A stretch of 7,402 bases of DNA from a bacterium. Lineage in GTDB: Bacteria; JAHJDO01. The translations under genes and the position numbers were made by a program. The DNA is taken from NCBI GenBank assembly GCA_030631525.1, contig DAOVKY010000031.1:1-7402 (forward strand), given 5' to 3'. Each line of letters opens with the position of its first letter. The stretch's first letter is position 1. The notes under the pieces were generated by a model that made no database searches, had not been told where the DNA came from, and worked only from the letters and a program-made list of their open reading frames with translations. Positions 1 through 5,249 of this stretch are shown here, piece after piece.

Positions 1-2
1 AT

Positions 3-341
3 AAATCTTTTCCCGATATTGATATTGTTTATGTGGTAAGAGATAAGCCGGTTATTAATGATGCTTTGCTGGAGGATGCTATAAGCTGTGGCTTAGATAA
101 AATAGTAGATGTCATATCAAGCGGCTGTGATGCTCCAGGTACTATTTTGGATCTTTGTTCAAAAGACTTTCTTAAACTTTATGAGAATGCAGAACTGGTT
201 ATTAGCAAAGGTCAGGGGAATTTTGAGACATTGGCAGATGAAAACAGACCGATATTTTTTCTATTCAAAGTAAAATGTCCGGTGATTGCAAACCATACTG
301 GTTTTAATCTGGGGGATATAGTTCTGAAGAAAATTTCTTAA
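3..341 (+). CDS. DUF89/ARMT1-like damage-control phosphatase, 3' part (5' end outside window)
   Basis: The reading frame is open from the left edge, so the start and N-terminal half are missing. About 112 residues remain. The visible part matches the C-terminal half of DUF89 (ARMT1-like) metal-dependent phosphatases: VVRDKPVINDALLEDA near the start resembles the family's conserved 'vV+g.PvINDAt.eDA' stretch, and SKGQGNFETL is the KGxxNxE segment that contributes the conserved Lys and Asn of the active site. The upstream DNAGE-type metal-binding motif would lie outside the window. DUF89 enzymes are described as cytosolic phosphatases that remove phosphate from damaged or overflow phospho-metabolites; the substrate here cannot be read from sequence. 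The gene ends 21 nt before the Mrp-type ATPase on the same strand, suggesting co-transcription. An internal ATG at 33 is unlikely to be the true start, because conserved family sequence begins upstream of it. Confidence 0.85.
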   Translation, partial: KSFPDIDIVYVVRDKPVINDALLEDAISCGLDKIVDVISSGCDAPGTILDLCSKDFLKLYENAELVISKGQGNFETLADENRPIFFLFKVKCPVIANHTGFNLGDIVLKKIS

Positions 342-362
342 GAAAATATAGAGAGTATAGCC

Positions 363-1223
363 ATGAGAGAAAAAACAACTCAGGAAATACAGCAGGAAAA
401 GAGACTAAATGACAATATGAACAGGATAAAGCATAAGTTAATTGTTATTAGCGGGAAAGGTGGAGTTGGGAAAACCACAGTAGCAGTTAACCTTGCTTAT
501 GGTTTAGCAATAAATGGACATAAGGTTGGAATATTAGATGTGGATATTCATGGACCGAATATAGCGAAGATGCTGGGCGTTGAAGACGCAAAACTAGTTG
601 GCTCTTCATCAGGAGGAATAGACCCCATAGAGGTTTTACACAATCTTAAAGCAGTGAGCATAGCATTTATGATTGACAGTCCTGATAAACCTATTATTTG
701 GCGGGGACCGCTTAAGATGATCACAATTAAACAATTTCTGAGTGATGTAAACTGGGGTGAACTTGATTATCTTATAATAGATTCTCCTCCAGGAACAGGA
801 GATGAACCTTTAAGTGTTTGCCAGCTCATACCTGATATAGGCGGCGCTGTAATTGTTACTACACCGCAGGATGTGGCAATTTTGGATTCCCGTAAAACTG
901 TTTTATTTGCGCAGACATTAAAGATGAAGGTTATTGGAATAATTGAGAATATGAGCGGCTTTGTTTGTCCGTATTGCAAGAAAAAGATAGATCTATTTAA
1001 ATCAGGTGGAGGAGAGAAGTCTGCAAAAGAGTTAAGAGTACCATTTCTGGGAAGAATTCCTATAGAACCGGGAATAGTAGCATCAGGAGATTCAGGCAAG
1101 CCGTTTATCAATTTTATGAAGGATATGGAAACTGCTAGGATTATGAAAAAAATAACAAATAAAATTGTTGATTTTCTAACAGGAACACGTCATTCTGGAC
1201 AGATTAAAAATGGCAAATTTTAA
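363..1223 (+). CDS. Mrp/NBP35-family P-loop ATPase (Fe-S cluster carrier)
   Basis: This 286-residue protein belongs to the Mrp/NBP35/ApbC branch of the SIMIBI (MinD-like) ATPases, cytosolic dimers that carry and transfer Fe-S clusters to apo-proteins. The deviant Walker A motif GKGGVGKTT lies at residues 31-39, the switch-like DVDIHGPN at 59-66 and the Walker B region LIIDSPPGTGDE at 137-148. The paired cysteines C202 and C205 (VCPYC) are the CxxC that binds the bridging cluster between subunits. It lacks the N-terminal DUF59/MIP18 domain of many bacterial Mrp proteins and the N-terminal four-cysteine ferredoxin motif of eukaryotic Nbp35, so it is a short core version. The first ATG leaves a charged 25-residue leader before the fold; M19 is a possible alternative start, and no strong Shine-Dalgarno is seen. 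The 3' end overlaps the J-domain gene by 14 nt, which suggests translational coupling and a functional partnership. Confidence 0.93.
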   Translation: MREKTTQEIQQEKRLNDNMNRIKHKLIVISGKGGVGKTTVAVNLAYGLAINGHKVGILDVDIHGPNIAKMLGVEDAKLVGSSSGGIDPIEVLHNLKAVSIAFMIDSPDKPIIWRGPLKMITIKQFLSDVNWGELDYLIIDSPPGTGDEPLSVCQLIPDIGGAVIVTTPQDVAILDSRKTVLFAQTLKMKVIGIIENMSGFVCPYCKKKIDLFKSGGGEKSAKELRVPFLGRIPIEPGIVASGDSGKPFINFMKDMETARIMKKITNKIVDFLTGTRHSGQIKNGKF

Positions 1224-1521
1224 AGAGATTGATAACGCACGAAAGCTGTTAGGCATAGAAGAAACAGCAACATTGAAAGAGATAAGAAATGCGTATAGGA
1301 AACTCGCTTTTAAACATCATCCTGACAAATGCAAGGATGAAGAGAAGAAAGGGTGCGAGGAGATGTTTAAGAAGATAACTCATGCCAATGATATTCTGAT
1401 GAGCTATTGCGCAGGGTATGAATATTCTTTTAAAGAAGAGGATGTAGAAAAAGGGACAGCAGATAAGGAATTTTATGAGCACTTGAAGAGATTTTATGAT
1501 GGATGGTTTGGGAGTGAATAG
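1210..1521 (+). CDS. Small J-domain (DnaJ-like) co-chaperone
   Basis: This 103-residue protein is essentially a lone J domain. It has the helix II segment LKEIRNAYRKLAFKHH, the diagnostic HPD tripeptide at residues 37-39, and the helix III segment MFKKITHANDIL. J domains stimulate ATP hydrolysis by a DnaK/HSP70 partner through the HPD loop. There is no Gly/Phe region, zinc-finger cysteine set or C-terminal substrate-binding domain, so this is a class III J protein whose client specificity must come from the short acidic and aromatic C-terminal tail or from its partner. It overlaps the Mrp gene by 14 nt and the following methyltransferase by 26 nt (by 8 nt if that gene starts at GTG 1514). The tight overlap with an Fe-S carrier suggests an HscB-like role in Fe-S transfer, but that is inference: this is not HscB itself, whose C-terminal helical bundle is absent. 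Confidence 0.88.
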   Translation: MANFKEIDNARKLLGIEETATLKEIRNAYRKLAFKHHPDKCKDEEKKGCEEMFKKITHANDILMSYCAGYEYSFKEEDVEKGTADKEFYEHLKRFYDGWFGSE

Positions 1522-2191
1522 TATTTTTGACAGATATTATAAGAAATACGATGCATGGTATGATAAGCATAAATTTGCCTATTTGTCAGAGCTTGAAGCT
1601 ATTAAGAAAGTTTTACCCAATAAAGGTAAAGGGTTAGAAATCGGTGTAGGCACTGGAAGATTTGCACATCCATTAGGGATTGAATATGGAATTGACCCTT
1701 CTGGAAAGATGCTTGCAATTGCCTCAAAAAGAGGAATAAATGTGAAATTGGGCATGGGAGAGGAATTGCCTTATAAAGATTCGTTTTTTGACTACGTTGC
1801 TATTATAATTACGTTATGTTTTGTCAACGACCCGCAAGAAGTTTTAGCGCAATCTTACAGGGTTTTAAAGAAAAACGGAAAGATTGCAATCGGCATAGTA
1901 GATAAAAACAGCTTTTTAGGTAAATCTTATCAGAGAAAAGAAAGCATATTTTACAAACAGGCGAATTTTTTCAGTGTCAAGGAAGTAACAGATTTGCTTA
2001 AAGAGGCAGGATTTAAAAGATTCTCTTATTATCAAACAATATTTGAACTTCCAGATAAGATAAATTCAATTGAAAATCCGCAAGATGGTTTTGGCAATGG
2101 CGGGTTTGTAGTAATATCAGGGGAAAAGACTGCTGGAGGCGGGCAAGCGTTCTCAATGACGGGAAAGAACATTTTTTATGCTGTTAGCTAA
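1496..2191 (+). CDS. Class I SAM-dependent methyltransferase (UbiE/MenG-like, Methyltransf_11 type)
   Basis: This 231-residue protein has the SAM-binding motif I GLEIGVGTGRF at about residues 46-56, the acidic residue ending strand 2 in YGIDPSG (64-70), the motif 'GMGEELPYKDSFFDYV' at 87-101 typical of Methyltransf_11, and the post-motif FVNDPQEVLAQSYRVLKKNGKI. The acceptor substrate cannot be inferred. The ATG at 1496 (with ATG 1499 next) lies inside the J-domain gene and follows a GAAGAG stretch. GTG 1514, which gives VNSIFDRYYKKYDAWYDKH, is an equally plausible start, because homologues usually begin close to the 'FD..A..YDxWf' segment. The core fold appears to end at GGFVVISGEK. The last roughly 20 residues (rich in Gly/Ala, then SMTGKNIFYAVS) look like non-homologous read-through into the disturbed DNA next to the transposase relic, so the natural stop may have been lost. 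Confidence 0.88.
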   Translation: MMDGLGVNSIFDRYYKKYDAWYDKHKFAYLSELEAIKKVLPNKGKGLEIGVGTGRFAHPLGIEYGIDPSGKMLAIASKRGINVKLGMGEELPYKDSFFDYVAIIITLCFVNDPQEVLAQSYRVLKKNGKIAIGIVDKNSFLGKSYQRKESIFYKQANFFSVKEVTDLLKEAGFKRFSYYQTIFELPDKINSIENPQDGFGNGGFVVISGEKTAGGGQAFSMTGKNIFYAVS

Positions 2192-2194
2192 AAT

Positions 2195-2622
2195 TCAAAA
2201 GTGCACAATATTCAGGTCTTCATTTTTAGCTGTTTGAACACCAACAAGTCTATTGTCATGCCAGCATCTGATTAAATACCACTTTTCTTGAGCATAAGGC
2301 GACCATTTGTGGTAAGAGGAATCATGCTGGATAAGTTCTCCTGCGTAATTGGTTAAGACTTCTCGATCATGAGCCTTATGTTTAATTCTTTAAGGATATT
2401 CTTTTCGATTGCAGGGTCAATAGCTCTGGAGCTTTTCTTCCTATTGTACTGAATGGAAAAGCTATCAGAATTCTCGCGGTATTGCTTAACCAATGCACAA
2501 AAGCGCCTTCTTTTGATATCCAGAATTTCCTGGAGATAGCTTCTTTTGATTTCCCCTTTTAGATAACGTTCAATAAGCTCTTTGACTTGTTTGTCTGTAA
2601 ATCTTTTGTGAAGTTGTATCAT
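2195..2622 (-). pseudogene. Broken DDE-type transposase/integrase: N-terminal HTH plus start of catalytic core
   Basis: Two fragments of one transposase are visible on the minus strand in different frames. From ATG 2622 to about 2380 a basic helical segment reads MIQLHKRFTDKQVKELIERY, continues through IKRRRFCALVKQYREN, and reaches DPAIEKNILKEL; this looks like the N-terminal HTH DNA-binding region of an integrase-core (rve/DDE) transposase. Its frame then stops at 2353. In the other frame, from about 2380, AHDREVLT and NYAGELIQHDSSYHKW followed by SPYAQEKWYLI are readable. This resembles the beginning of the catalytic core, where the Asp in QHDSSYH would be the first acidic residue. After YLI (about 2262) the sequence no longer looks like this family and stops at 2195. 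The linker between the two pieces and the other two catalytic acidic residues are missing, so it cannot be active. A strong Shine-Dalgarno (AAGGAGG, complement of 2631-2640) is preserved before the ATG. Confidence 0.8.
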
Positions 2623-2692
2623 GATTTAAATCCTCCTTTTTTGAGCAGAGTTTAAATCACAACAGCGCTAATAATTATGGAAACTGACATTC

Positions 2693-2749
2693 TGTGGATA
2701 ACTCTCCGAGTTATCCACATCACTTGGACAACCTTGCAGGTTGCCCACA
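2693..2749. repeat. Two tandem 27-bp palindromes with DnaA-box-like arms
   Basis: The first unit (2693-2719) is a perfect inverted repeat: arm TGTGGATAACTC, spacer TCC, arm GAGTTATCCACA. Each arm contains TTATCCACA, the classical DnaA-box consensus, in opposite orientations. The second unit (2723-2749) is an imperfect palindrome built on GGACAACCT, spacer TGC, AGGTTGCCC. Aligned base by base with the first it matches at 17 of 27 positions, so the two look like diverged copies with start points 30 bp apart. A further half-site-like TTACCACA follows at 2751-2758. Lying about 70-140 bp upstream of the transposase-relic start codon, they may be subterminal transposase-binding repeats of the element. 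A DnaA-binding or hairpin role in the RNA leader is the alternative. Confidence 0.8.
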
Positions 2750-2797
2750 GTTACCACAATACTACTATTATTTTATCTCTTTTTTTCAACCCCCAAA

Positions 2798-2816
2798 CCC
2801 CCATTGGGGGCTTTTT
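2798..2816 (+). terminator. Orphan rho-independent terminator-like hairpin
   Basis: CCCCC (2798-2802), a three-base ATT loop and GGGGG (2806-2810) are followed by C and a T5 run (2812-2816). An extra CCCCC at 2790-2794 could pair alternatively. The T-run is present only in the plus direction. No intact plus-strand gene ends just upstream: the methyltransferase stop is about 600 nt away. It may terminate read-through from the left operon, belong to a lost gene, or be part of the mobile element. Confidence 0.6.
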
Positions 2817-3059
2817 AGGTGTGATGAATTATATTAATTATGTAATATTGAATAATTTTTGCCTTCAAAATAGTTATTCTAAATATTATTTTTAAAAAAA
2901 TGAAAATAATTTGTCTAAAATCAAAAGTTTATCTGTTATATAGATGAAAGGCGAATAAAAGCATGTTTAAAAAGATCAAATTAACAAAAACTACGAAGAA
3001 ATAAAAATTGCCGAAAAAATGGCACAGAAAATTTTTATAAAAAAGATATTAGCTTAAAT

Positions 3060-3257
3060 ATGGAAAGGCTATTAACCACTAAACAATTAGCTGAAGTTTT
3101 ACAAGTAGCACCTTCAACAGTCTATTTTTGGGTGCATAGCGGTTTTATCCCATATTTAAAGCTGGGCAAATGTGTAAGATTTAATGAAAAAACAGTATTA
3201 AAGTGGACTGAGGATAAGAGTAAAAAGGGAAGATTAACGTACAAAATTGAGGTATAG
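3060..3257 (+). CDS. Small excisionase-like helix-turn-helix DNA-binding protein (HTH_17/MerR-like)
   Basis: This 65-residue basic protein begins MERLLTTKQLAEVLQVAPST, the typical opening of the HTH_17 (excisionase/AlpA/MerR-like winged helix) family. 'LTTKQLAEVLQVAPSTVYFWV' forms the helix-turn-helix and 'GFIPYLKLGKCVRFNEKTVLKW' the wing with the usual 'RF....v..W' ending at about residues 40-50. Such proteins act as excisionases (architectural partners of site-specific recombinases) or as small transcription regulators. No integrase is found beside it in this window, so it is an orphan and its target is unknown. The Shine-Dalgarno is weak and the upstream DNA is very AT-rich. Its position between a transposase relic and a toxin-antitoxin operon is consistent with a decayed mobile element. 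A regulator of nearby genes is also possible. Confidence 0.85.
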   Translation: MERLLTTKQLAEVLQVAPSTVYFWVHSGFIPYLKLGKCVRFNEKTVLKWTEDKSKKGRLTYKIEV

Positions 3258-3499
3258 TCCGAATTTGTAAGTAAAATTTGACACCGCTTGCTTCAACTTA
3301 TTGCTATTCAACGTAGTTTAAGTGCCTAAAGCTCACAAAAAAGAACTTTTAAACAGGTTTTTCGAAGATTACGTATACCACTTTTATAGGAAATATTAAA
3401 TATATCTTTGAGATACCTCTAAAGTCTGAGTTCAGGTACTATCAAGGATATTTAACTAATTAGGCAGTTTTGCTGTCTTTCGTATTCTGGCGTACAAAC
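3258..3499. other. Non-coding interval between HTH gene and AbiE operator
   Basis: Together with the operator and promoter region up to 3579 this makes a 322-nt gap. No supported gene is seen. A 25-codon open stretch at 3322-3399 starting with GTG reads VPKAHKKELLNRFFEDYVYH in part. It has protein-like character, but a stop lies immediately upstream and no ribosome-binding site is visible, so it is at most a relic or a very small peptide. A TTGACA at 3278-3283 lacks a convincing -10 partner. Confidence 0.5.
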
Positions 3500-3516
3500 A
3501 TTACATATAATGTAAT
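3500..3516. promoter_or_regulatory. AbiE operator copy 1 (upstream inverted repeat)
   Basis: ATTACATATAATGTAAT is a perfect inverted repeat with 7-bp arms (ATTACAT/ATGTAAT) and a 3-bp centre. It lies 8 bp upstream of the -35 hexamer. The same arms recur at 3552-3568, so the pair brackets the promoter of abiEi. Characterised AbiEi antitoxins repress their own operon by binding two inverted repeats in the promoter, which makes AbiEi the likely ligand. Confidence 0.8.
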
Positions 3517-3524
3517 AAAAATGC

Positions 3525-3554
3525 TTGACAAAACCTCTTAGGAGTGTATATATT
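3525..3554 (+). promoter_or_regulatory. Sigma-70-type promoter of the abiE operon
   Basis: The -35 TTGACA at 3525-3530 is a perfect consensus. The -10 is TATATA at 3547-3552 (16-bp spacer) or TATATT at 3549-3554 (18-bp spacer). The -10 runs into the second inverted repeat, so a repressor bound there would block RNA polymerase or the start site directly. Confidence 0.75.
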
Positions 3555-3568
3555 ACATACAATGTAAG
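3552..3568. promoter_or_regulatory. AbiE operator copy 2 (overlaps -10 and reaches the Shine-Dalgarno)
   Basis: ATTACATACAATGTAAG repeats the upstream operator with two differences: one base in the spacer and the last base. Its centre is 52 bp from the centre of copy 1, close to five helical turns, so proteins on the two sites would face the same side of the DNA. It overlaps the -10 region and merges into the ribosome-binding site TAAGGA (3565-3570), 9 nt before the abiEi ATG. Confidence 0.8.
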
Positions 3569-3579
3569 GATTATACACT

Positions 3580-4200
3580 ATGAAAAATATAAAAAAACAG
3601 AAACTATTTGAAGTAGCTTCCTTTCAGCAGGGCTATTTTACTGCAAAACAGGCAGTTTGCGCGGGATTTTCCTATCGTATGCATACCCATTATAAGCAAA
3701 GCGGAGATTGGCTTGTAATTGATCGGGGCATTTTCCGACTTGCACAATTCCCAAATTTACCTGATGAAGATTATGTTAGATGGTCTCTATGGAGTAGAGA
3801 TCGCAATAGTGAGCCGCAAGCTGTTATTTCACATGAGTCAGCACTTTGCATTCATAACCTCAGTGATGTTATGCCATCAAAAATTCATCTTACAATTCCT
3901 CCTGGATTTAGAAAAAAAACACCTAAAGGATGTGTTATCCGCAGGGGGAGAGTGTCGATTGACGAAAAGGAGCAAAGAGAAGGGTTTTTTGTTACGAATC
4001 CTCTTCGTACAATTCTTGATTCTGCCGAAGCTAATCTGAGCATTGATTATCTTGGACAGGCTATTCAAGAGGCTTGCGATAAAGGGACGATTCAGATTAT
4101 TGATATTGTGAGCGCTGAAATGTCAGAGAAGGCAAGAAAAAAAATAATGACGATTTTGAAAAAGATGAAAAGTCGACAGGGAAAGCATGATGGCAGCTGA
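3580..4200 (+). CDS. abiEi: AbiEi-type antitoxin of a type IV toxin-antitoxin system
   Basis: This 206-residue protein has the two-part AbiEi layout. An N-terminal winged-helix region covers about residues 1-60 (FQQGYFTAKQAVCAGFSYRM, then HYKQSGDW, then RGIFRLAQFP, the typical 'G.w..i.rGiyrL..fP' wing). A C-terminal antitoxin domain begins around VISHESALCIHNLSDVMPSK (residues 82-101), followed by IHLTIPPGFRKK. AbiEi proteins do not bind the toxin directly but counter its effect (type IV), and the winged helix represses the operon. The ATG at 3580 has a good Shine-Dalgarno (TAAGGA, 9-nt spacing) and sits just after a consensus promoter flanked by paired inverted repeats, which fits autorepression. 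The stop codon overlaps the natural toxin start (ATG 4190) by 11 nt, giving translational coupling. CGN arginine codons are more frequent here and in the toxin than in the flanking AGA-rich genes, which hints at horizontal acquisition. Confidence 0.9.
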   Translation: MKNIKKQKLFEVASFQQGYFTAKQAVCAGFSYRMHTHYKQSGDWLVIDRGIFRLAQFPNLPDEDYVRWSLWSRDRNSEPQAVISHESALCIHNLSDVMPSKIHLTIPPGFRKKTPKGCVIRRGRVSIDEKEQREGFFVTNPLRTILDSAEANLSIDYLGQAIQEACDKGTIQIIDIVSAEMSEKARKKIMTILKKMKSRQGKHDGS

Positions 4201-5042
4201 TTTCAAAAAGCATAAAAACGCGATCGCGTTTAGGCGGGCTCTTGAAGATAGACTCAAAAACATCTCCTTTAGATCGCTTGCGAAGACGGGTTACATTTGA
4301 TCGTTTCCTCGCGCGATTATTTGAACCAAATAGACCAAATCAACAATGGTTGTTAAAAGGTGGTTATGCCTTGGAATTTCGGTTTCATAGCGTTGCACGG
4401 ACGACTAAAGATATTGATTTTTCAATATCTCATATGAATGACCCAGATGAAAATACTATTCGCGAGTTGCTTCAGGCGGAAGCAAAGAAAGATATGTCAG
4501 ATTGGTTCCAGTTTTATATTGGTGTTCCTATGAGAGAGTTTGATCAGGCAGTATATGGTGGATGGCGCTATCCGGTTGAGGCGAGAGTTGCTAATCGAAT
4601 TTTTGCAAAATTTCATATTGATGTTGGCATAGGAGATGCGGTTATTTTTGAGGCCGAATGGAAAAAGGGTAATGATATTTTGGGGTTTGCAGGAATAGAA
4701 CCGACATGTGTTGCTATGTTGCCGGTTGAACAGCATTTCGCGGAAAAGATACACGCGTATTCATATCCTCGTGAAAAACGAACTTTTTCACGCATAAGGG
4801 ATTTGGTTGATCTAGTTTTGCTTATTGAACATGGTCTTCCTGATAAAGGATTGGTAATGTCAGCAATAGAGGCAACATTTAAACGGCGCAACACACATGA
4901 TATACCTCAAGAGTTAGAAATACCTCCTGAGATAGTGGAAGATAGCTACGCGCAAATGGCAGAAGATTGCGGTGTTACGAAAAAGACAATGTGGGAAGCT
5001 TTTTCATTTTTACAAGAATATTGGTTAGAATTACGAAAATGA
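4190..5042 (+). CDS. abiEii: AbiEii-type nucleotidyltransferase toxin, with probable 1-nt frameshift near its 5' end
   Basis: The main open frame (from TTG 4242 to 5042, 266 residues) carries the AbiEii/DUF1814 nucleotidyltransferase motifs. These are LLKGGYALEFR with RTTKDIDF (catalytic acidic pair in DID), KFHIDVGIGD (third acidic residue), and HFAEKIHAYSYPREKR with RIRDLVDL. Such toxins transfer nucleotides, in studied members to tRNA 3' ends, and cause growth arrest. The natural start is probably ATG 4190 (or ATG 4187), 7 nt after AGGGA and overlapping the antitoxin stop. From there another frame reads MAADFKKHKN, then AIAFRRALEDRLK, a family-like N-terminus, and stops at about 4300. Removing one A from the A5 tract at 4256-4260 joins the frames as ALEDRLK-TSPLDRLRRR, giving 283 residues. 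The copy is therefore a frameshift pseudogene, a slippage-expressed or phase-variable gene, a shortened protein initiated at TTG 4242 (weak GGCGGG upstream), or a sequence error. Confidence 0.88.
4256..4260 (+). other. A5 homopolymer at the abiEii frameshift point
   Basis: The tract CTCAAAAAC is where the N-terminal frame (phase of ATG 4190) and the main nucleotidyltransferase frame must be joined. Four A's instead of five restore one continuous family-like protein. Two other A5 tracts lie upstream in the same gene (4205-4209 and 4214-4218) and are in frame as they stand. Confidence 0.7.
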
Positions 5043-5109
5043 AACATTCATGATTCATTAACAACATCGTTTTGTTTAAGTTTCTCTTTCCGCTCTTTGC
5101 TTTTTCTAA

Positions 5110-5229
5110 AATATTAATTCTTTTATAGCAGATACTACAGATAGTCTTGATAAACCTGATAATTTTTGTAAGCAAGCTATAGATGGAAATGCTTCACCCT
5201 CTCTATTTACTTGTCAACAAGCGAATTAG
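5110..5229 (+). pseudogene. Possible remnant of a protein C-terminus (unidentified)
   Basis: A 39-codon open stretch with no start codon of its own reads ADTTDSLDKPDNFCKQAIDG in part, followed by NASPSLFTCQQAN and a stop. The polar composition and the two cysteines look like real protein, perhaps the tail of a secreted or pilin-like protein, rather than random AT-rich translation. A stop lies just upstream and no ribosome-binding site is seen, so if real it is a relic cut off by rearrangement beside the tRNA. I do not recognise the family, and this call is weak. Confidence 0.25.
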
Positions 5230-5249
5230 GGGGAGTAGAAAACGAAAAG

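Larger units (their letters stand above)
2623..3059. other. 437-nt AT-rich non-coding interval between transposase relic and HTH gene
   Basis: This stretch has no convincing gene. It holds the 5' leader of the relic transposase, with its ribosome-binding site and a 10-bp palindrome GATTTAAATC at 2623-2632. It also holds the tandem 27-bp palindromes at 2693-2749, an orphan hairpin terminator near 2798-2816, and then about 240 nt of very AT-rich DNA. A plus-strand open frame of 72 codons at 2677-2895 runs through the palindromes and the terminator and has no protein-like composition. A 28-codon open stretch at 2971-3057, just before the HTH gene, reads NYEEIKIAEKMAQKIF in part but has no clear start. 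It may be a relic, and I do not call it a gene. Confidence 0.6.

Noticed and set aside
767..1111. 114-codon minus-strand open frame inside the Mrp gene
   Set aside because: It is antisense to a well-conserved P-loop ATPase and has no family features of its own.
2677..2895. 72-codon plus-strand open frame
   Set aside because: It runs through the tandem palindromes and the hairpin terminator, its translation is low-complexity and AT-driven, and it has no ribosome-binding site.
2971..3057. 28-codon open stretch ending 2 nt before the HTH gene start
   Set aside because: It has no start codon near its beginning, no Shine-Dalgarno, and a Lys/Ile-rich composition expected from AT-rich DNA. It could be a relic but is not supported.
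3278..3306. TTGACA promoter candidate after the HTH gene
   Set aside because: At 17-bp spacing the -10 would be TTGCTA, a poor match, and no gene follows.
3322..3399. 25-codon GTG-started peptide (VPKAHKKELLNRFFEDYVYH in part)
   Set aside because: It looks protein-like, but it is very short, preceded directly by a stop, and has no ribosome-binding site.
4497..4894. Minus-strand open frames inside abiEii
   Set aside because: They are shadows of the nucleotidyltransferase frame, which carries the conserved motifs.
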